Shown piece by piece: positions 8,507 through 16,837 of a DNA stretch of 64,000 nt. The position numbers and the translations under genes were made by a program. The notes beneath the pieces were generated by a model, which worked only from the letters and a program-made list of their open reading frames with translations, had not been told where the DNA came from and did not search any database. Positions within the stretch are counted from its first letter, which is position 1, and every line of letters starts with the position of its first letter. The DNA lies in NCBI RefSeq assembly GCF_000421265.1, contig NZ_ATWN01000002.1:512417-576416 (forward strand), given 5' to 3'. Origin of the DNA: Thalassospira lucentensis MCCC 1A00383 = DSM 14000 (GTDB lineage: Bacteria; Pseudomonadota; Alphaproteobacteria; Rhodospirillales; Thalassospiraceae).

Positions 8507-9292
8507 TTAACTCCCTGGCATTGCTTGCATTTCGTTGATTCTGTCCCGAATGGTTTGCAATGCCTCGGCCAGTTTCGGAACTTCCTTGTTCTGTAATCTT
8601 TCACTGATGCCGATTGCCACCAGTGAGCGGACCATTTGATCATTCTGATCCAGGATCGGAACGGCGACGACGGTTACACCGGAGATGTACGCGCCGCGGT
8701 CAACGGCATATCCCTGCTTTCGGACCTGATCGATTTCAGCCCGCCACTCTTCAAAGCTGGGCGGATGATCCCAAGCCAGTTTCTTGAACCTGGAACGCAT
8801 GGTGTCTTCGTCCATCTCATTGAATGCCGCGACACAACGACCCGTCGCGGAAATCAGCAATGGGAAGCGACTGCCCAAATCGACCTGTAGGCGGAATGGC
8901 AGGTTTGATTGCGAGAGTGCAACCACCACCATTTGGCCGGGTTCTGCAATCTGGGTGGCAATGCCCGTGACGCCAAATTGCGTTGAAAGCGCTGATAGAT
9001 GCGGCTGTACAAGGGCTGAAAAGGTGTTTTTCTGAAGCGCTGACCGGGCCAGCGGCAAGATGCCGATACCAATTGAATAGCGTTTGATTTTTGGCTCAAA
9101 CTCAACGAGTCCCTCATCCTGAAGAACCCGCAGAATATGCATGCATGTACTCGGGACAAGGTCCAGTTCACGGGCAATAGGATTTACACCCATCGGTTCT
9201 GGCGATTTTGCCAAAAACCTGAGGATTGCCAAGGCACGCGTGACGGCAGGGACCTGTCTTTTGTTATTCGGGGTTTCTGGCTTTTCGGTCAT
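8507..9292 (-). CDS. IclR-family transcriptional regulator
   Basis: This is a 261-residue protein. I prefer the ATG at 9292, which has AGAGGA five bases upstream, over a TTG at 9307. The N-terminus has the IclR winged helix (AVTRALAILRFLAKS, then LDLVPSTCMHILRVLQDEGL as the recognition helix). The C-terminal ~170 residues form the effector domain, with the conserved SATGRCVAAF segment. It is transcribed divergently from the acyl-CoA ligase and, by position, should control both directions in response to a pathway acid or CoA ester. Palindromes in the gap are candidate sites. Confidence 0.88.
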   Translation of the reverse strand: MTEKPETPNNKRQVPAVTRALAILRFLAKSPEPMGVNPIARELDLVPSTCMHILRVLQDEGLVEFEPKIKRYSIGIGILPLARSALQKNTFSALVQPHLSALSTQFGVTGIATQIAEPGQMVVVALSQSNLPFRLQVDLGSRFPLLISATGRCVAAFNEMDEDTMRSRFKKLAWDHPPSFEEWRAEIDQVRKQGYAVDRGAYISGVTVVAVPILDQNDQMVRSLVAIGISERLQNKEVPKLAEALQTIRDRINEMQAMPGS

Positions 9293-9318
9293 CTCATCCT
9301 CTGACAACGGTAAATTTG

Positions 9319-9383
9319 TTGTCTATATACAATAAGTAAAGCGTATTGACAATAATGTTCTGATCTCCCTATCGTTGTCAACG
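9319..9383. promoter_or_regulatory. Divergent control region with stacked palindromes (IclR candidate sites)
   Basis: Three inverted repeats sharing a TTGTC/GACAA core lie between the IclR and ligase genes: TTGTCTATATACAA (9319-9332, outer TTGT/ACAA arms), TATTGACAATA (9344-9354) and CGTTGTCAACG (9373-9383). The last two are perfect 5+1+5 palindromes with centres 29 bp apart, about three helical turns, so a regulator could bind them on one face. Assignment to IclR is inferred from position. Confidence 0.5.
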
Positions 9384-9439
9384 AACAGTTCGGGACGTCG
9401 ATGACGAACCCGAAAGCAAAATTCGGGAGGAGACCGGAC

Positions 9440-10996
9440 ATGACCCGTTTGACGGATTTTCAATCCTACGCGGATGCCCAGAAGCACTTTTCACGCGATG
9501 CGCTTTGGGCGCTGTTTGATGGAAGCCGCCAGACTTTCAATATCGCCCATGAATGTGTTGATCGGCATGTAGGCACAGGCGGTGTAGCTGTGCGCGTTGC
9601 CCATTCGGATGGGCGTGATGAACTGATCCGTTTTGACGAACTGGCAAAGCTTTCTTCGCAGTTCGCCCATCTCCTGCAGGCGAAAGGGATTGGCAAGGGA
9701 GACCGCATTGCGGTCATGCTTGAGCCGTCTTTGGCATTCTATGTGGCATTGTTCGGGGCCATCAAAATGGGCGCGGTTGCTGTGCCGATGTTTACCCTGT
9801 TTGGCCCGGAAGGCATTCGTTTGCGCGCAGATGATTGCAAGCCGCGCCTCATTTTTACCAATGCTGAAAAGAAGAATGACGCGGATGAGGCTGGCAATCT
9901 TGATGTTGTCGTTGCGGATGATGCATTCATCAAATCACTTGCCGATTTTCCAGATCATTTTGACTGCGACACGGCCGGTGATGATCTTGCCGTTTTGCAA
10001 TACACATCGGGCACAACCCGGTTGCTGCCCGCGGCTGTAAAACATACTCACCGGTCACTGGTGACATTGATGGTTGCGGCATTGTACGCAACGGGCATTC
10101 GTCCCGGTGACCGCTTCTTCTGCCCGTCGTCGCCAGCTTGGGGGCATGGTCTTTGGCACGGGACACTTGCACCGCTTGCGCTTGGTGTTTCAACCGGAAC
10201 ATTCAGTGGCAAGTTTGATGCGGTACGCCTGCTCAAGGCCTTGCAGGACTATAAGATTACCAACATGTCTGCGGCCGCCACCCATTACCGCATGATGCGC
10301 AATACCGGGCAGGCGGAAAACTTCACTTATGCAATTGAAAAGCTGTCCTTTACTGGCGAACCGATTGATAGCGAAAGTGCGCGCTACATTGAAAATCTTT
10401 TCGGTACGAAGGTTTGCTCAATGTATGGCACCACCGAGATTGGTGTGATCCTGGCAAACTATCCGGGGGCGCCGGATTTTGATGTTCGTGAAGGGTCGAT
10501 GGGCAAGGCTGTTCCGGGCGTTGAAGTTGAGGTCCAGGATGCCGAGGGCAACCTCGCAAAGCCAAATGTCAATGGCGAACTAATGGTGCGCAAGCAGGGC
10601 GAATGGTTCCCGACCAAGGATCTCGCTCGGATTGATGCCGACGGATACTTTTATCATGCCGGGCGTGCCGATGACGTGATCATTTCGGCGGGCTGGACTA
10701 TGAGTGCGGTTGAGATCGAGGATGCGATCCTCAAACACCCGAAGGTTGCCGAGGCAGCCGCAATCGGGGTGCCCGACAAAGTACGTGGCCAGGTGGTCAA
10801 GGCGTTTATCGTTCTAAAAGACAGCTTCGAGGATGGCCTGACTGAGGAAATTCAGGATCTGGTCCGTACCAATCTGAGCCGTCACGAATATCCCCGTCAT
10901 GTGGATTATGTCACCGACCTGCCGAAAACCCCGGCAGGCAAGGTGAACCGCAAAACCCTTCGAGATCAGGAAGCAAAACAGGGCACTGCCGCCTGA
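9440..10996 (+). CDS. AMP-forming acyl-CoA synthetase
   Basis: This is a 518-residue protein. The ATG at 9440 is preceded by GGGAGGAG, making it a better start than the one at 9401. It has the ANL-superfamily motifs: YTSGTT in the P-loop region (~residue 190), MYGTTEIG (A5), the DLARIDADGYFYHAGRADD block (A7/A8) and PAGKVNRK with the catalytic lysine near the C-terminus. It is closest to acetyl-CoA synthetase / medium-chain ligase types. The loop after SGTT is atypical (RLLPAAVKHTH in place of the usual GxPK). It probably activates the acid imported by the TRAP system downstream and is first in the plus-strand operon. Confidence 0.88.
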   Translation: MTRLTDFQSYADAQKHFSRDALWALFDGSRQTFNIAHECVDRHVGTGGVAVRVAHSDGRDELIRFDELAKLSSQFAHLLQAKGIGKGDRIAVMLEPSLAFYVALFGAIKMGAVAVPMFTLFGPEGIRLRADDCKPRLIFTNAEKKNDADEAGNLDVVVADDAFIKSLADFPDHFDCDTAGDDLAVLQYTSGTTRLLPAAVKHTHRSLVTLMVAALYATGIRPGDRFFCPSSPAWGHGLWHGTLAPLALGVSTGTFSGKFDAVRLLKALQDYKITNMSAAATHYRMMRNTGQAENFTYAIEKLSFTGEPIDSESARYIENLFGTKVCSMYGTTEIGVILANYPGAPDFDVREGSMGKAVPGVEVEVQDAEGNLAKPNVNGELMVRKQGEWFPTKDLARIDADGYFYHAGRADDVIISAGWTMSAVEIEDAILKHPKVAEAAAIGVPDKVRGQVVKAFIVLKDSFEDGLTEEIQDLVRTNLSRHEYPRHVDYVTDLPKTPAGKVNRKTLRDQEAKQGTAA

Positions 10997-11040
10997 TGGC
11001 GTGTGGTGATCCAAGGTTATTTTCAGTGAGGAAATGAGAC

Positions 11041-12180
11041 ATGAACGAGATTTCGCAAAGACGTTTTCCGAAAATTACGCAAGAAGGTCTTGATGACCTG
11101 AGCAAGCGTATCGGTGTCAAAATCGAGAAAACAGTCGAGCCATGGTGCTACGAAGCAACCCGCGACAATATTCGTCACTACGCCCATGGTATCGGTGATG
11201 ACAATCCGCTCTGGTGTGATCCGGAATACGCAAAGACCACCAAATATGGTGATGTGATCGCCCTGCCGAGCTTTCTGTTTGCTACCAGCCGTATTATTTC
11301 CGGTTATGTTGGCGGTCTTCCGGGCGTCCATGCGATGTGGTCCGGTGCTGATTGGGCTTGGTACAAGCCGATCATGCGCAATACCGAGGTCCGCACCGTC
11401 GCCCATCTGAAGGATCTGGTTGAGCACAACACACGTTTTGCCGGTCGCGCCATTCAGCAGATTTATCATGTTGATTTCTACGATGCGAAAACCGGTGACA
11501 TGCTGGCAGAAGCAGACAGTTGGTGTTTCCGTACTGACCGTGATCAGGCCCGCGAGAACGGCACGAAATACACTGAAGCGCGTTCGCGTCCGAAACGTGT
11601 TTACACCGATGAAGAGCTCGCAGAGTTCACCAAGTATTACGAGCAAGAAACCATCCGTGGGTCCGAAACCCGTTATTGGGATGACGTCGCCGAAGGCGAA
11701 GCATTGCCGACCATGGTCAAGGGCCCGATGACGGTTACCGGCTTTGTTGCCTATGCGCAGGGTTGGGGTGGGCTTTACATCCGTGCCAATAAATTGGCGT
11801 GGCAGCTTCAGCAGAAACACCCGAATGCCGGTATCAAAAACCGCTTTGGTATCCCGGATTGCCCGGAGCGCGTGCATTGGGAGGAAGAGTTTGCCCTAGA
11901 AGTTGGCGCGCCGGGTGCTTACGATTATGGTCCTGAACGAACCTCATGGCTCCAGCACCAGGTCACGAACTGGATGGGCGATGACGGTTTCCTCTCTCAG
12001 GCTAAATGTCAGGTCCGCCGGCACAATCCAGAAGGCGACATCATCCTGATCAATAGTGAAGTCGTCCGCAAATATGAGGAAGGTGGGCGTCACTTCGTGG
12101 AAATTCGCCAGCGTGCGGAACAGCAAGACGGTGAACTGTCGGCCATTGGTTCGGCGATCGTCGAGTTGCCCAAGCGCTAA
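11041..12180 (+). CDS. MaoC-type double-hotdog acyl-CoA dehydratase/hydratase
   Basis: This is a 379-residue protein. The N-terminal half has the FAS1-like / MaoC-N dehydratase fold: the ATRDNIRHYAHGIGDDNPLW segment (residues ~38-57) carries the (A)xGDxNPxH-like active-site strand and helix. The second half contains another hotdog (MVKGPMTVTGFVAYAQGW) without a clear catalytic set. The ribosome site is GAGGAAATGAGAC before the ATG. Its place between an acyl-CoA ligase and a TRAP transporter, ahead of methylcrotonyl-CoA carboxylase, suggests it interconverts a 3-hydroxyacyl-CoA and an enoyl-CoA, for example 3-hydroxyisovaleryl-CoA and 3-methylcrotonyl-CoA. The substrate is inferred. Confidence 0.75.
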   Translation: MNEISQRRFPKITQEGLDDLSKRIGVKIEKTVEPWCYEATRDNIRHYAHGIGDDNPLWCDPEYAKTTKYGDVIALPSFLFATSRIISGYVGGLPGVHAMWSGADWAWYKPIMRNTEVRTVAHLKDLVEHNTRFAGRAIQQIYHVDFYDAKTGDMLAEADSWCFRTDRDQARENGTKYTEARSRPKRVYTDEELAEFTKYYEQETIRGSETRYWDDVAEGEALPTMVKGPMTVTGFVAYAQGWGGLYIRANKLAWQLQQKHPNAGIKNRFGIPDCPERVHWEEEFALEVGAPGAYDYGPERTSWLQHQVTNWMGDDGFLSQAKCQVRRHNPEGDIILINSEVVRKYEEGGRHFVEIRQRAEQQDGELSAIGSAIVELPKR

Positions 12181-12213
12181 TCCTTTTCATGCTTCAACCT
12201 CAAGGAGGCTGGG

Positions 12214-12705
12214 TTGAGCGTTTTTGGAAAGATACTGCATCGGATTGAGGACATCCTCCATTGGGGAGGGTGCCTCGCCCTTGTCATCGTCGCGGTGCTG
12301 ATTAATGCAGATATCGTTATGCGAATGGTTGCAGGTATCCCGGTTCAGATTCAATTCGAAATGACGGAATTGTATCTGATGCCGGCGCTGGCAGCGCTTT
12401 CGCTGTCGCGGGTCTATCGCGGCGGTGGTCATCTTGCACTCGATTTTATGACGTTTGAGTTGAAGGGGGGTATGGGAACTCTCGTCAACAAATTGCGCAC
12501 GCTCATGCCGGCACTGTTCTTTGCAGCAGTGACGTACATGTCAGGGTCGTTTGCCTTGCGGGCGTTCATGCGTGGTGAAGTCGAGTACGGGGTGATTGAT
12601 TGGCCCCTTGGCTGGGCCTATGCCGCAATCCCGCTGGGGTGCGGTTTGCTCTCGTTAAGATTGCTTTATGACACGTGTCAAAAATCAACGGCCGAAGCAT
12701 CTTGA
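12214..12705 (+). CDS. TRAP transporter small permease (DctQ-like)
   Basis: This is a 163-residue membrane protein. It starts with TTG at 12214, six bases after a strong AAGGAGG, so the unusual start is well supported. There are four predicted membrane helices (about 17-36, 50-68, 90-112 and 128-148). It also has the typical ALSLSRVYRGGGHLALD loop of DctQ proteins. It pairs with the large permease at 13835 and the binding protein at 12736 to import an organic acid driven by the sodium or proton gradient. Confidence 0.85.
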   Translation: MSVFGKILHRIEDILHWGGCLALVIVAVLINADIVMRMVAGIPVQIQFEMTELYLMPALAALSLSRVYRGGGHLALDFMTFELKGGMGTLVNKLRTLMPALFFAAVTYMSGSFALRAFMRGEVEYGVIDWPLGWAYAAIPLGCGLLSLRLLYDTCQKSTAEAS

Positions 12706-12735
12706 AACAAAGATAATGTCTGGGAGGATTACACA

Positions 12736-13746
12736 ATGAAGAATACCGGAAAGATATTGGCGATCATGGCTGGTGTTTTTGCATTCGGTACGGATGCAAG
12801 GCCGGCTTCTGCGGAGACATTGCGGCTGGGGGATTTCCAGTCCACCAGTCATATTATCTCGATTGAAGGTACGACACGCTGGATGTTTGCCGTTGAGCAG
12901 GCGACTGGTGGCGAAATCTCCTTTGAGCACTTCCCGGCACAGCAAGCTGCAAAATCAGCAGCCCAGCTTGATGCGGTAAATAACGGCATTCTTGACGTAT
13001 CGCTGCTTGGCGCGCTGTATCACAGCGAGGTGCTGCCGCTGAACTCTGTGGTCGGCTTGCCTGGTTTTTATGGTACTGCGGTTCAGGGAACGGAAGCTCT
13101 GCAAAGCATGCTTAAGGCAGGCCCTCTGCGCGATGAGTTCCTTGAAGCAGGTGTCATGCCGATCTTTGGTTTCGTTTTGCCGCCCTATCAGGTGCTTGCC
13201 AAAGAGCACCTTGGTGGCGTGAAAGACTGGAATGCACTTGATCTGCGCACATCAGGCTCGACCCAGGCCATGACGGCACGTGCATTGGGTGCCGTCGGGA
13301 TCTCGATCCCGGGTCCAGAAGTGTACACCGCTGTTGAGCGTGGTCGTCTTGATGGCATCCTGTTCCCGCTGGCTTCCGTGCCGGGATACAACTTGCAAGA
13401 GGTTGTCAGCCATATCTCCACCAACGGTTCTTTCGGTGGGTACAGCTTCGTCATGGTGATGGGCAAAGACAAGTTCGAAGACCTGTCATCCGACGCGCAG
13501 ATAGCCATGATCGAGGAAGGTGGCAAAACCGCAACGCACCTTGCCAAGGTTCAGGATGACTCTGTCAAACAGCTGACTTTGGAATGGGAGGCCCAAGGGC
13601 TGAATGTCTATGAGTTCACCGAAAGTGAGCTGGATGAATTGCGTAACGCAATGAAAGCGGTCAGCGCTGATTGGGTTGAACGGATCGATAACGACAAGGC
13701 CGAAATGGTTCTTGAGGCTTACCAGGAAAAGGTCTCGGGCAACTAA
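12736..13746 (+). CDS. TRAP transporter solute-binding protein (DctP-like)
   Basis: This is a 336-residue periplasmic protein. The signal peptide spans residues 1-27 (MKNTGKILAIMAGVFAFGTD, then a PASAE cleavage context). The mature part has the DctP fold. The Arg-containing LDLRTSGSTQAM segment is where TRAP binding proteins hold the ligand carboxylate, and it is followed by PEVYTAVERGRLDGI. The ribosome site is GGGAGGATTACACA. Context points to a short branched organic acid as ligand. A strong hairpin follows the gene. Confidence 0.88.
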   Translation: MKNTGKILAIMAGVFAFGTDARPASAETLRLGDFQSTSHIISIEGTTRWMFAVEQATGGEISFEHFPAQQAAKSAAQLDAVNNGILDVSLLGALYHSEVLPLNSVVGLPGFYGTAVQGTEALQSMLKAGPLRDEFLEAGVMPIFGFVLPPYQVLAKEHLGGVKDWNALDLRTSGSTQAMTARALGAVGISIPGPEVYTAVERGRLDGILFPLASVPGYNLQEVVSHISTNGSFGGYSFVMVMGKDKFEDLSSDAQIAMIEEGGKTATHLAKVQDDSVKQLTLEWEAQGLNVYEFTESELDELRNAMKAVSADWVERIDNDKAEMVLEAYQEKVSGN

Positions 13747-13774
13747 TTCCAGGACTTCTCAGCCTGTCATTGAA

Positions 13775-13809
13775 GGGTGGCTTCCCGCATAGCGTTGTGG
13801 GAGCCACCC
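13775..13809 (+). terminator. Intercistronic hairpin between dctP and dctM
   Basis: GGGTGGCTTCCC pairs with GGGAGCCACCC (one bulged T), with a 12-base loop, 28 bp after the binding-protein stop. There is no T-run, so it is more likely an attenuator or a 3' mRNA stabiliser than a full terminator. It would let the binding protein be made in excess over the permease. Confidence 0.65.
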
Positions 13810-13834
13810 CCTTCACGGAGCGTGCGTTTTATTC

Positions 13835-15124
13835 ATGCTTACTTTTTTGCTTATTTTGGTCCTGCTTGCAGTTCTGATGGTTTTTCGGATGCCAATTGCA
13901 TTCGCCATGGGGATTTCGGGTTTTATCGGTTTGGCGCTTCAGCTTGGCTTCAATCCAGCTATGGCTGTGCTTGAACGTGCCTTTTTTGACACGTCGGCCT
14001 CATTCATTCTTGTGTCCATTCCGCTATTTATCTTGATGGCAGAGCTACTGACTGCCGGGGATGTGACGCGCCGCGCCATCATTGCATGTCAGAACTGGGT
14101 GGGGCATTTCAAAGGTGGCTTGGCAATGGCGACGGTTGCCGCCTCTGTTCTGCTGGCGGCTCTTGTCGGAAGTTCAACCGCGTCAACTGCTGCGATGGCA
14201 GCTTCTGCATTTCCCGAGATGAAACGCCATAAGTACCATGACAGTCTTGCGGCTGCGGTGGTTTCTGTTGGCGGAACGCTTGCAGTTGTTGTGCCGCCGA
14301 GCATTGTTCTTGTTGTTTACGGGGTCCTTACCGAAACCTCGATCGGTAAGCTGTTTATTGCGGGGATCGTGCCAGGTCTTTTGACTGCGGCCGGATTGTG
14401 TACAGTTATCAAGATTATTGCCCATCGCACGGACCATGCGCCCAAGGGCGATCCGTTCAAGTTTGGCAAGGCGGTTCGATCCAGTGTCAATGTCTTCCCG
14501 ATTGCGCTTTTGATCATGGCGGTGATCGGGGCGATATATGGTGGCATTGCCTCGCCTTCGGAGGCGGCGGCACTCGGTGTGATGGGGTCGCTGATTGTTG
14601 TGTTGGCACAGGGTACCATCAGCATGCCCGGGATTGGAAAATCTCTGAGCGGTGCAATCCGTGCAACCGTGATGATTGTTGCCATCATTGCCTGTTCTGC
14701 GATCTTTTCGAATTATCTTGCCTTTACCCGTGTGACGCAAAATCTCTTGGAATTTGTCAGCAATACCGAGATGCCACGCGAAGTCATCTTGGCGATGATG
14801 GTGCTGATCCTGCTTGTAATGGGCATGTTCATGGATCAGCTCGCGATTTTATCGCTTGCGATGCCGCTGGCCTTTCCGACTGCGATGGCGCTTGGATATG
14901 ACGCTGTCTGGTTCGGCATCATCGTTACCAAAACTGTTGAGATCGGGCTTCTTACACCGCCACTTGGGCTGAATGCCTATGTTGCGGGGGCTCAAACTGG
15001 TGTTCCGCTCGGATCTATCTTCAGGGGGTTGATCCCCTTCCTGATCATGGAGATCGTGGTTCTGATTGTGTTGATCATGATCCCGGACATCACGCTGTAT
15101 CTGCCTGGCCTTATGGGGCGCTGA
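13835..15124 (+). CDS. TRAP transporter large permease (DctM-like)
   Basis: This is a 429-residue, very hydrophobic protein with about 12 membrane segments. It has the DctM features LVSIPLFILMAELL, VGSSTASTAAMAASAFPEM and VPPSIVLVVYGVLTETSIG. It is the ion-coupled translocation subunit working with the proteins at 12214 and 12736. No strong Shine-Dalgarno sequence is visible, which fits lower expression downstream of the hairpin. Confidence 0.9.
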   Translation: MLTFLLILVLLAVLMVFRMPIAFAMGISGFIGLALQLGFNPAMAVLERAFFDTSASFILVSIPLFILMAELLTAGDVTRRAIIACQNWVGHFKGGLAMATVAASVLLAALVGSSTASTAAMAASAFPEMKRHKYHDSLAAAVVSVGGTLAVVVPPSIVLVVYGVLTETSIGKLFIAGIVPGLLTAAGLCTVIKIIAHRTDHAPKGDPFKFGKAVRSSVNVFPIALLIMAVIGAIYGGIASPSEAAALGVMGSLIVVLAQGTISMPGIGKSLSGAIRATVMIVAIIACSAIFSNYLAFTRVTQNLLEFVSNTEMPREVILAMMVLILLVMGMFMDQLAILSLAMPLAFPTAMALGYDAVWFGIIVTKTVEIGLLTPPLGLNAYVAGAQTGVPLGSIFRGLIPFLIMEIVVLIVLIMIPDITLYLPGLMGR

Positions 15125-15168
15125 GAAGGCCCAAGAAACAAAGCGGCCAGCCCTCCTTCCTCTTAGCG

Positions 15169-15188
15169 GATGCGATCAAAATCGCATC
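15169..15188 (+). terminator. Hairpin between the transporter and carboxylase genes
   Basis: GATGCGAT-CAAA-ATCGCATC is a perfect 8-bp stem 45 bp after the DctM stop and 40 bp before the carboxylase start. No T-run follows. It may be a processing or attenuation site within the operon. Confidence 0.5.
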
Positions 15189-15227
15189 TGAACGGGGGAG
15201 GCTTGCCGGAATGCATGGAGTAACCAG

Positions 15228-16835
15228 ATGACGATTATCCAAAGTACGCTTTCTGAAAGCACCCCCGGTTTTTCCGATAACCGGGATGCCTTGATGCAAC
15301 AGTATGATGAGGTTGCGTCGGAAGCCGCCCGCATTATGAAGGGGGGCTCGGATGCAGCCCGCGATCGTCATGTAAAACGTGGAAAACTGCTGCCGCGTGA
15401 CCGAATTGCGAACCTGATCGATCCGGGTTCTCCGTTTTTGGAAGTCGGCCTTTTTGCCGCCCACGGAATGTATAACGATGAAATCCCGTCTGCAGGCGTT
15501 ATTGCAGGAATAGGCAATGTTGAAGGTCGGCAATGCATGATCCTGTGTAACGATGCCACGGTTAAAGGCGGGACGTATTTCCCGATGACGGTCAAAAAAC
15601 ATCTGCGTGCGCAAAAGATCGCCGAGGAGAACCACCTTCCCTGCATTTATCTGGTGGATTCTGGTGGGGCGAACCTGCTGAACCAGGACGAAGTTTTCCC
15701 TGATGAAAACCATTTCGGGCGGATTTTCTATAATCAGGCGCGTATGAGCGCCAAAGGAATTGCGCAAATATCGGTGGTCATGGGGTCATGTACTGCGGGC
15801 GGGGCGTACGTGCCTTCAATGAGTGATCAGACCATTATTGTTCGCGAACAAGGCACCATCTTTCTTGCCGGGCCGCCATTGGTAAAGGTCGCGACCGGTG
15901 AGGTGGTTGATGCAGAAACGCTTGGTGGTGGTGATACGCATACCCGATTGTCGGGGGTCGCCGATTATCTGGCCGATAACGACGAACATGCACTTGCCTT
16001 GGCGCGAGAAATTGTCAGTCACCTTGGTCCGCAACATCGGCCCGACGTTGATATTGCCGAACCACGGGCGCCAAAATATGATGCTGCCGAGGTTATGGGC
16101 ATTGTTCCTCAGGACACCAAAACCCCTTATGACGTGCGTGAAATCATTGCTCGTTTGGTTGACGGTTCTGATTTTTCCGAATTCAAGCCGCGCTTTGGTA
16201 CGTCGCTTGTGACCGGGTTTGCCCATATTGACGGGCTTCCAGTCGGGATCATCGCCAACAATGGGGTTCTTTTCTCTGAAAGCTCCCAGAAGGGTGCACA
16301 TTTCATCGAACTTTGCTGTCAGCGCAAAACACCGATCCTGTTCTTGCAAAATATCACCGGCTTCATGGTTGGTTCTAAATACGAAGCCGGCGGGATCGCC
16401 AAAGATGGTGCGAAACTGGTTACAGCTGTTTCGACTGCAAACGTTCCGAAAGTCACCGTTGTAATCGGTGGATCTTATGGTGCGGGGAACTACGGGATGT
16501 GTGGTCGTGCCTTTGGGCCACGCTTTGTCTGGATGTGGCCCAATGCGCGTATTGCGGTGATGGGGGGCGCTCAGGCGGCAGGCGTGCTTGCCGATGTGAA
16601 ACGTGCTGGCATCGAGGCGCGCGGTGGATTCTGGTCCGAAGAGGAACAAGCAGAATTCAAGCGTCCGACGGTCGAGATGTTTGAACGCCAGTCTCACCCG
16701 CTTTATGCCTCTGCGCGTCTTTGGGATGACGGTGTCATTGATCCCAGAAAAACCCGTGATGTCGTGTTACTTAGTCTCAGGGCTGCATTGAATGCGCCGG
16801 TTGAAGAGACGAAGTTTGGCCTGTTTAGGATGTAA
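15228..16835 (+). CDS. liuB: 3-Methylcrotonyl-CoA carboxylase, carboxyltransferase (beta) subunit
   Basis: This is a 535-residue carboxyltransferase. It has the two oxyanion-hole regions of acyl-CoA carboxylase beta subunits: [14 protein letters not shown] (residues ~188-201) and [20 protein letters not shown] (~413-432). The N-terminus [20 protein letters not shown] is characteristic of the methylcrotonyl type, and the downstream gene order agrees. It transfers carboxyl from carboxybiotin to 3-methylcrotonyl-CoA, giving 3-methylglutaconyl-CoA. The alpha subunit starts 2 bp after its stop. A geranyl-CoA carboxylase is the main alternative but usually sits in other contexts. Confidence 0.88.
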   Translation: MTIIQSTLSESTPGFSDNRDALMQQYDEVASEAARIMKGGSDAARDRHVKRGKLLPRDRIANLIDPGSPFLEVGLFAAHGMYNDEIPSAGVIAGIGNVEGRQCMILCNDATVKGGTYFPMTVKKHLRAQKIAEENHLPCIYLVDSGGANLLNQDEVFPDENHFGRIFYNQARMSAKGIAQISVVMGSCTAGGAYVPSMSDQTIIVREQGTIFLAGPPLVKVATGEVVDAETLGGGDTHTRLSGVADYLADNDEHALALAREIVSHLGPQHRPDVDIAEPRAPKYDAAEVMGIVPQDTKTPYDVREIIARLVDGSDFSEFKPRFGTSLVTGFAHIDGLPVGIIANNGVLFSESSQKGAHFIELCCQRKTPILFLQNITGFMVGSKYEAGGIAKDGAKLVTAVSTANVPKVTVVIGGSYGAGNYGMCGRAFGPRFVWMWPNARIAVMGGAQAAGVLADVKRAGIEARGGFWSEEEQAEFKRPTVEMFERQSHPLYASARLWDDGVIDPRKTRDVVLLSLRAALNAPVEETKFGLFRM

Positions 16836-16837
16836 TT

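Noticed and set aside
11023..11877. 284-residue minus-strand frame opposite the MaoC-type gene
   Set aside because: It is a shadow of a strongly supported plus-strand gene; the composition is atypical and no domain is recognisable.
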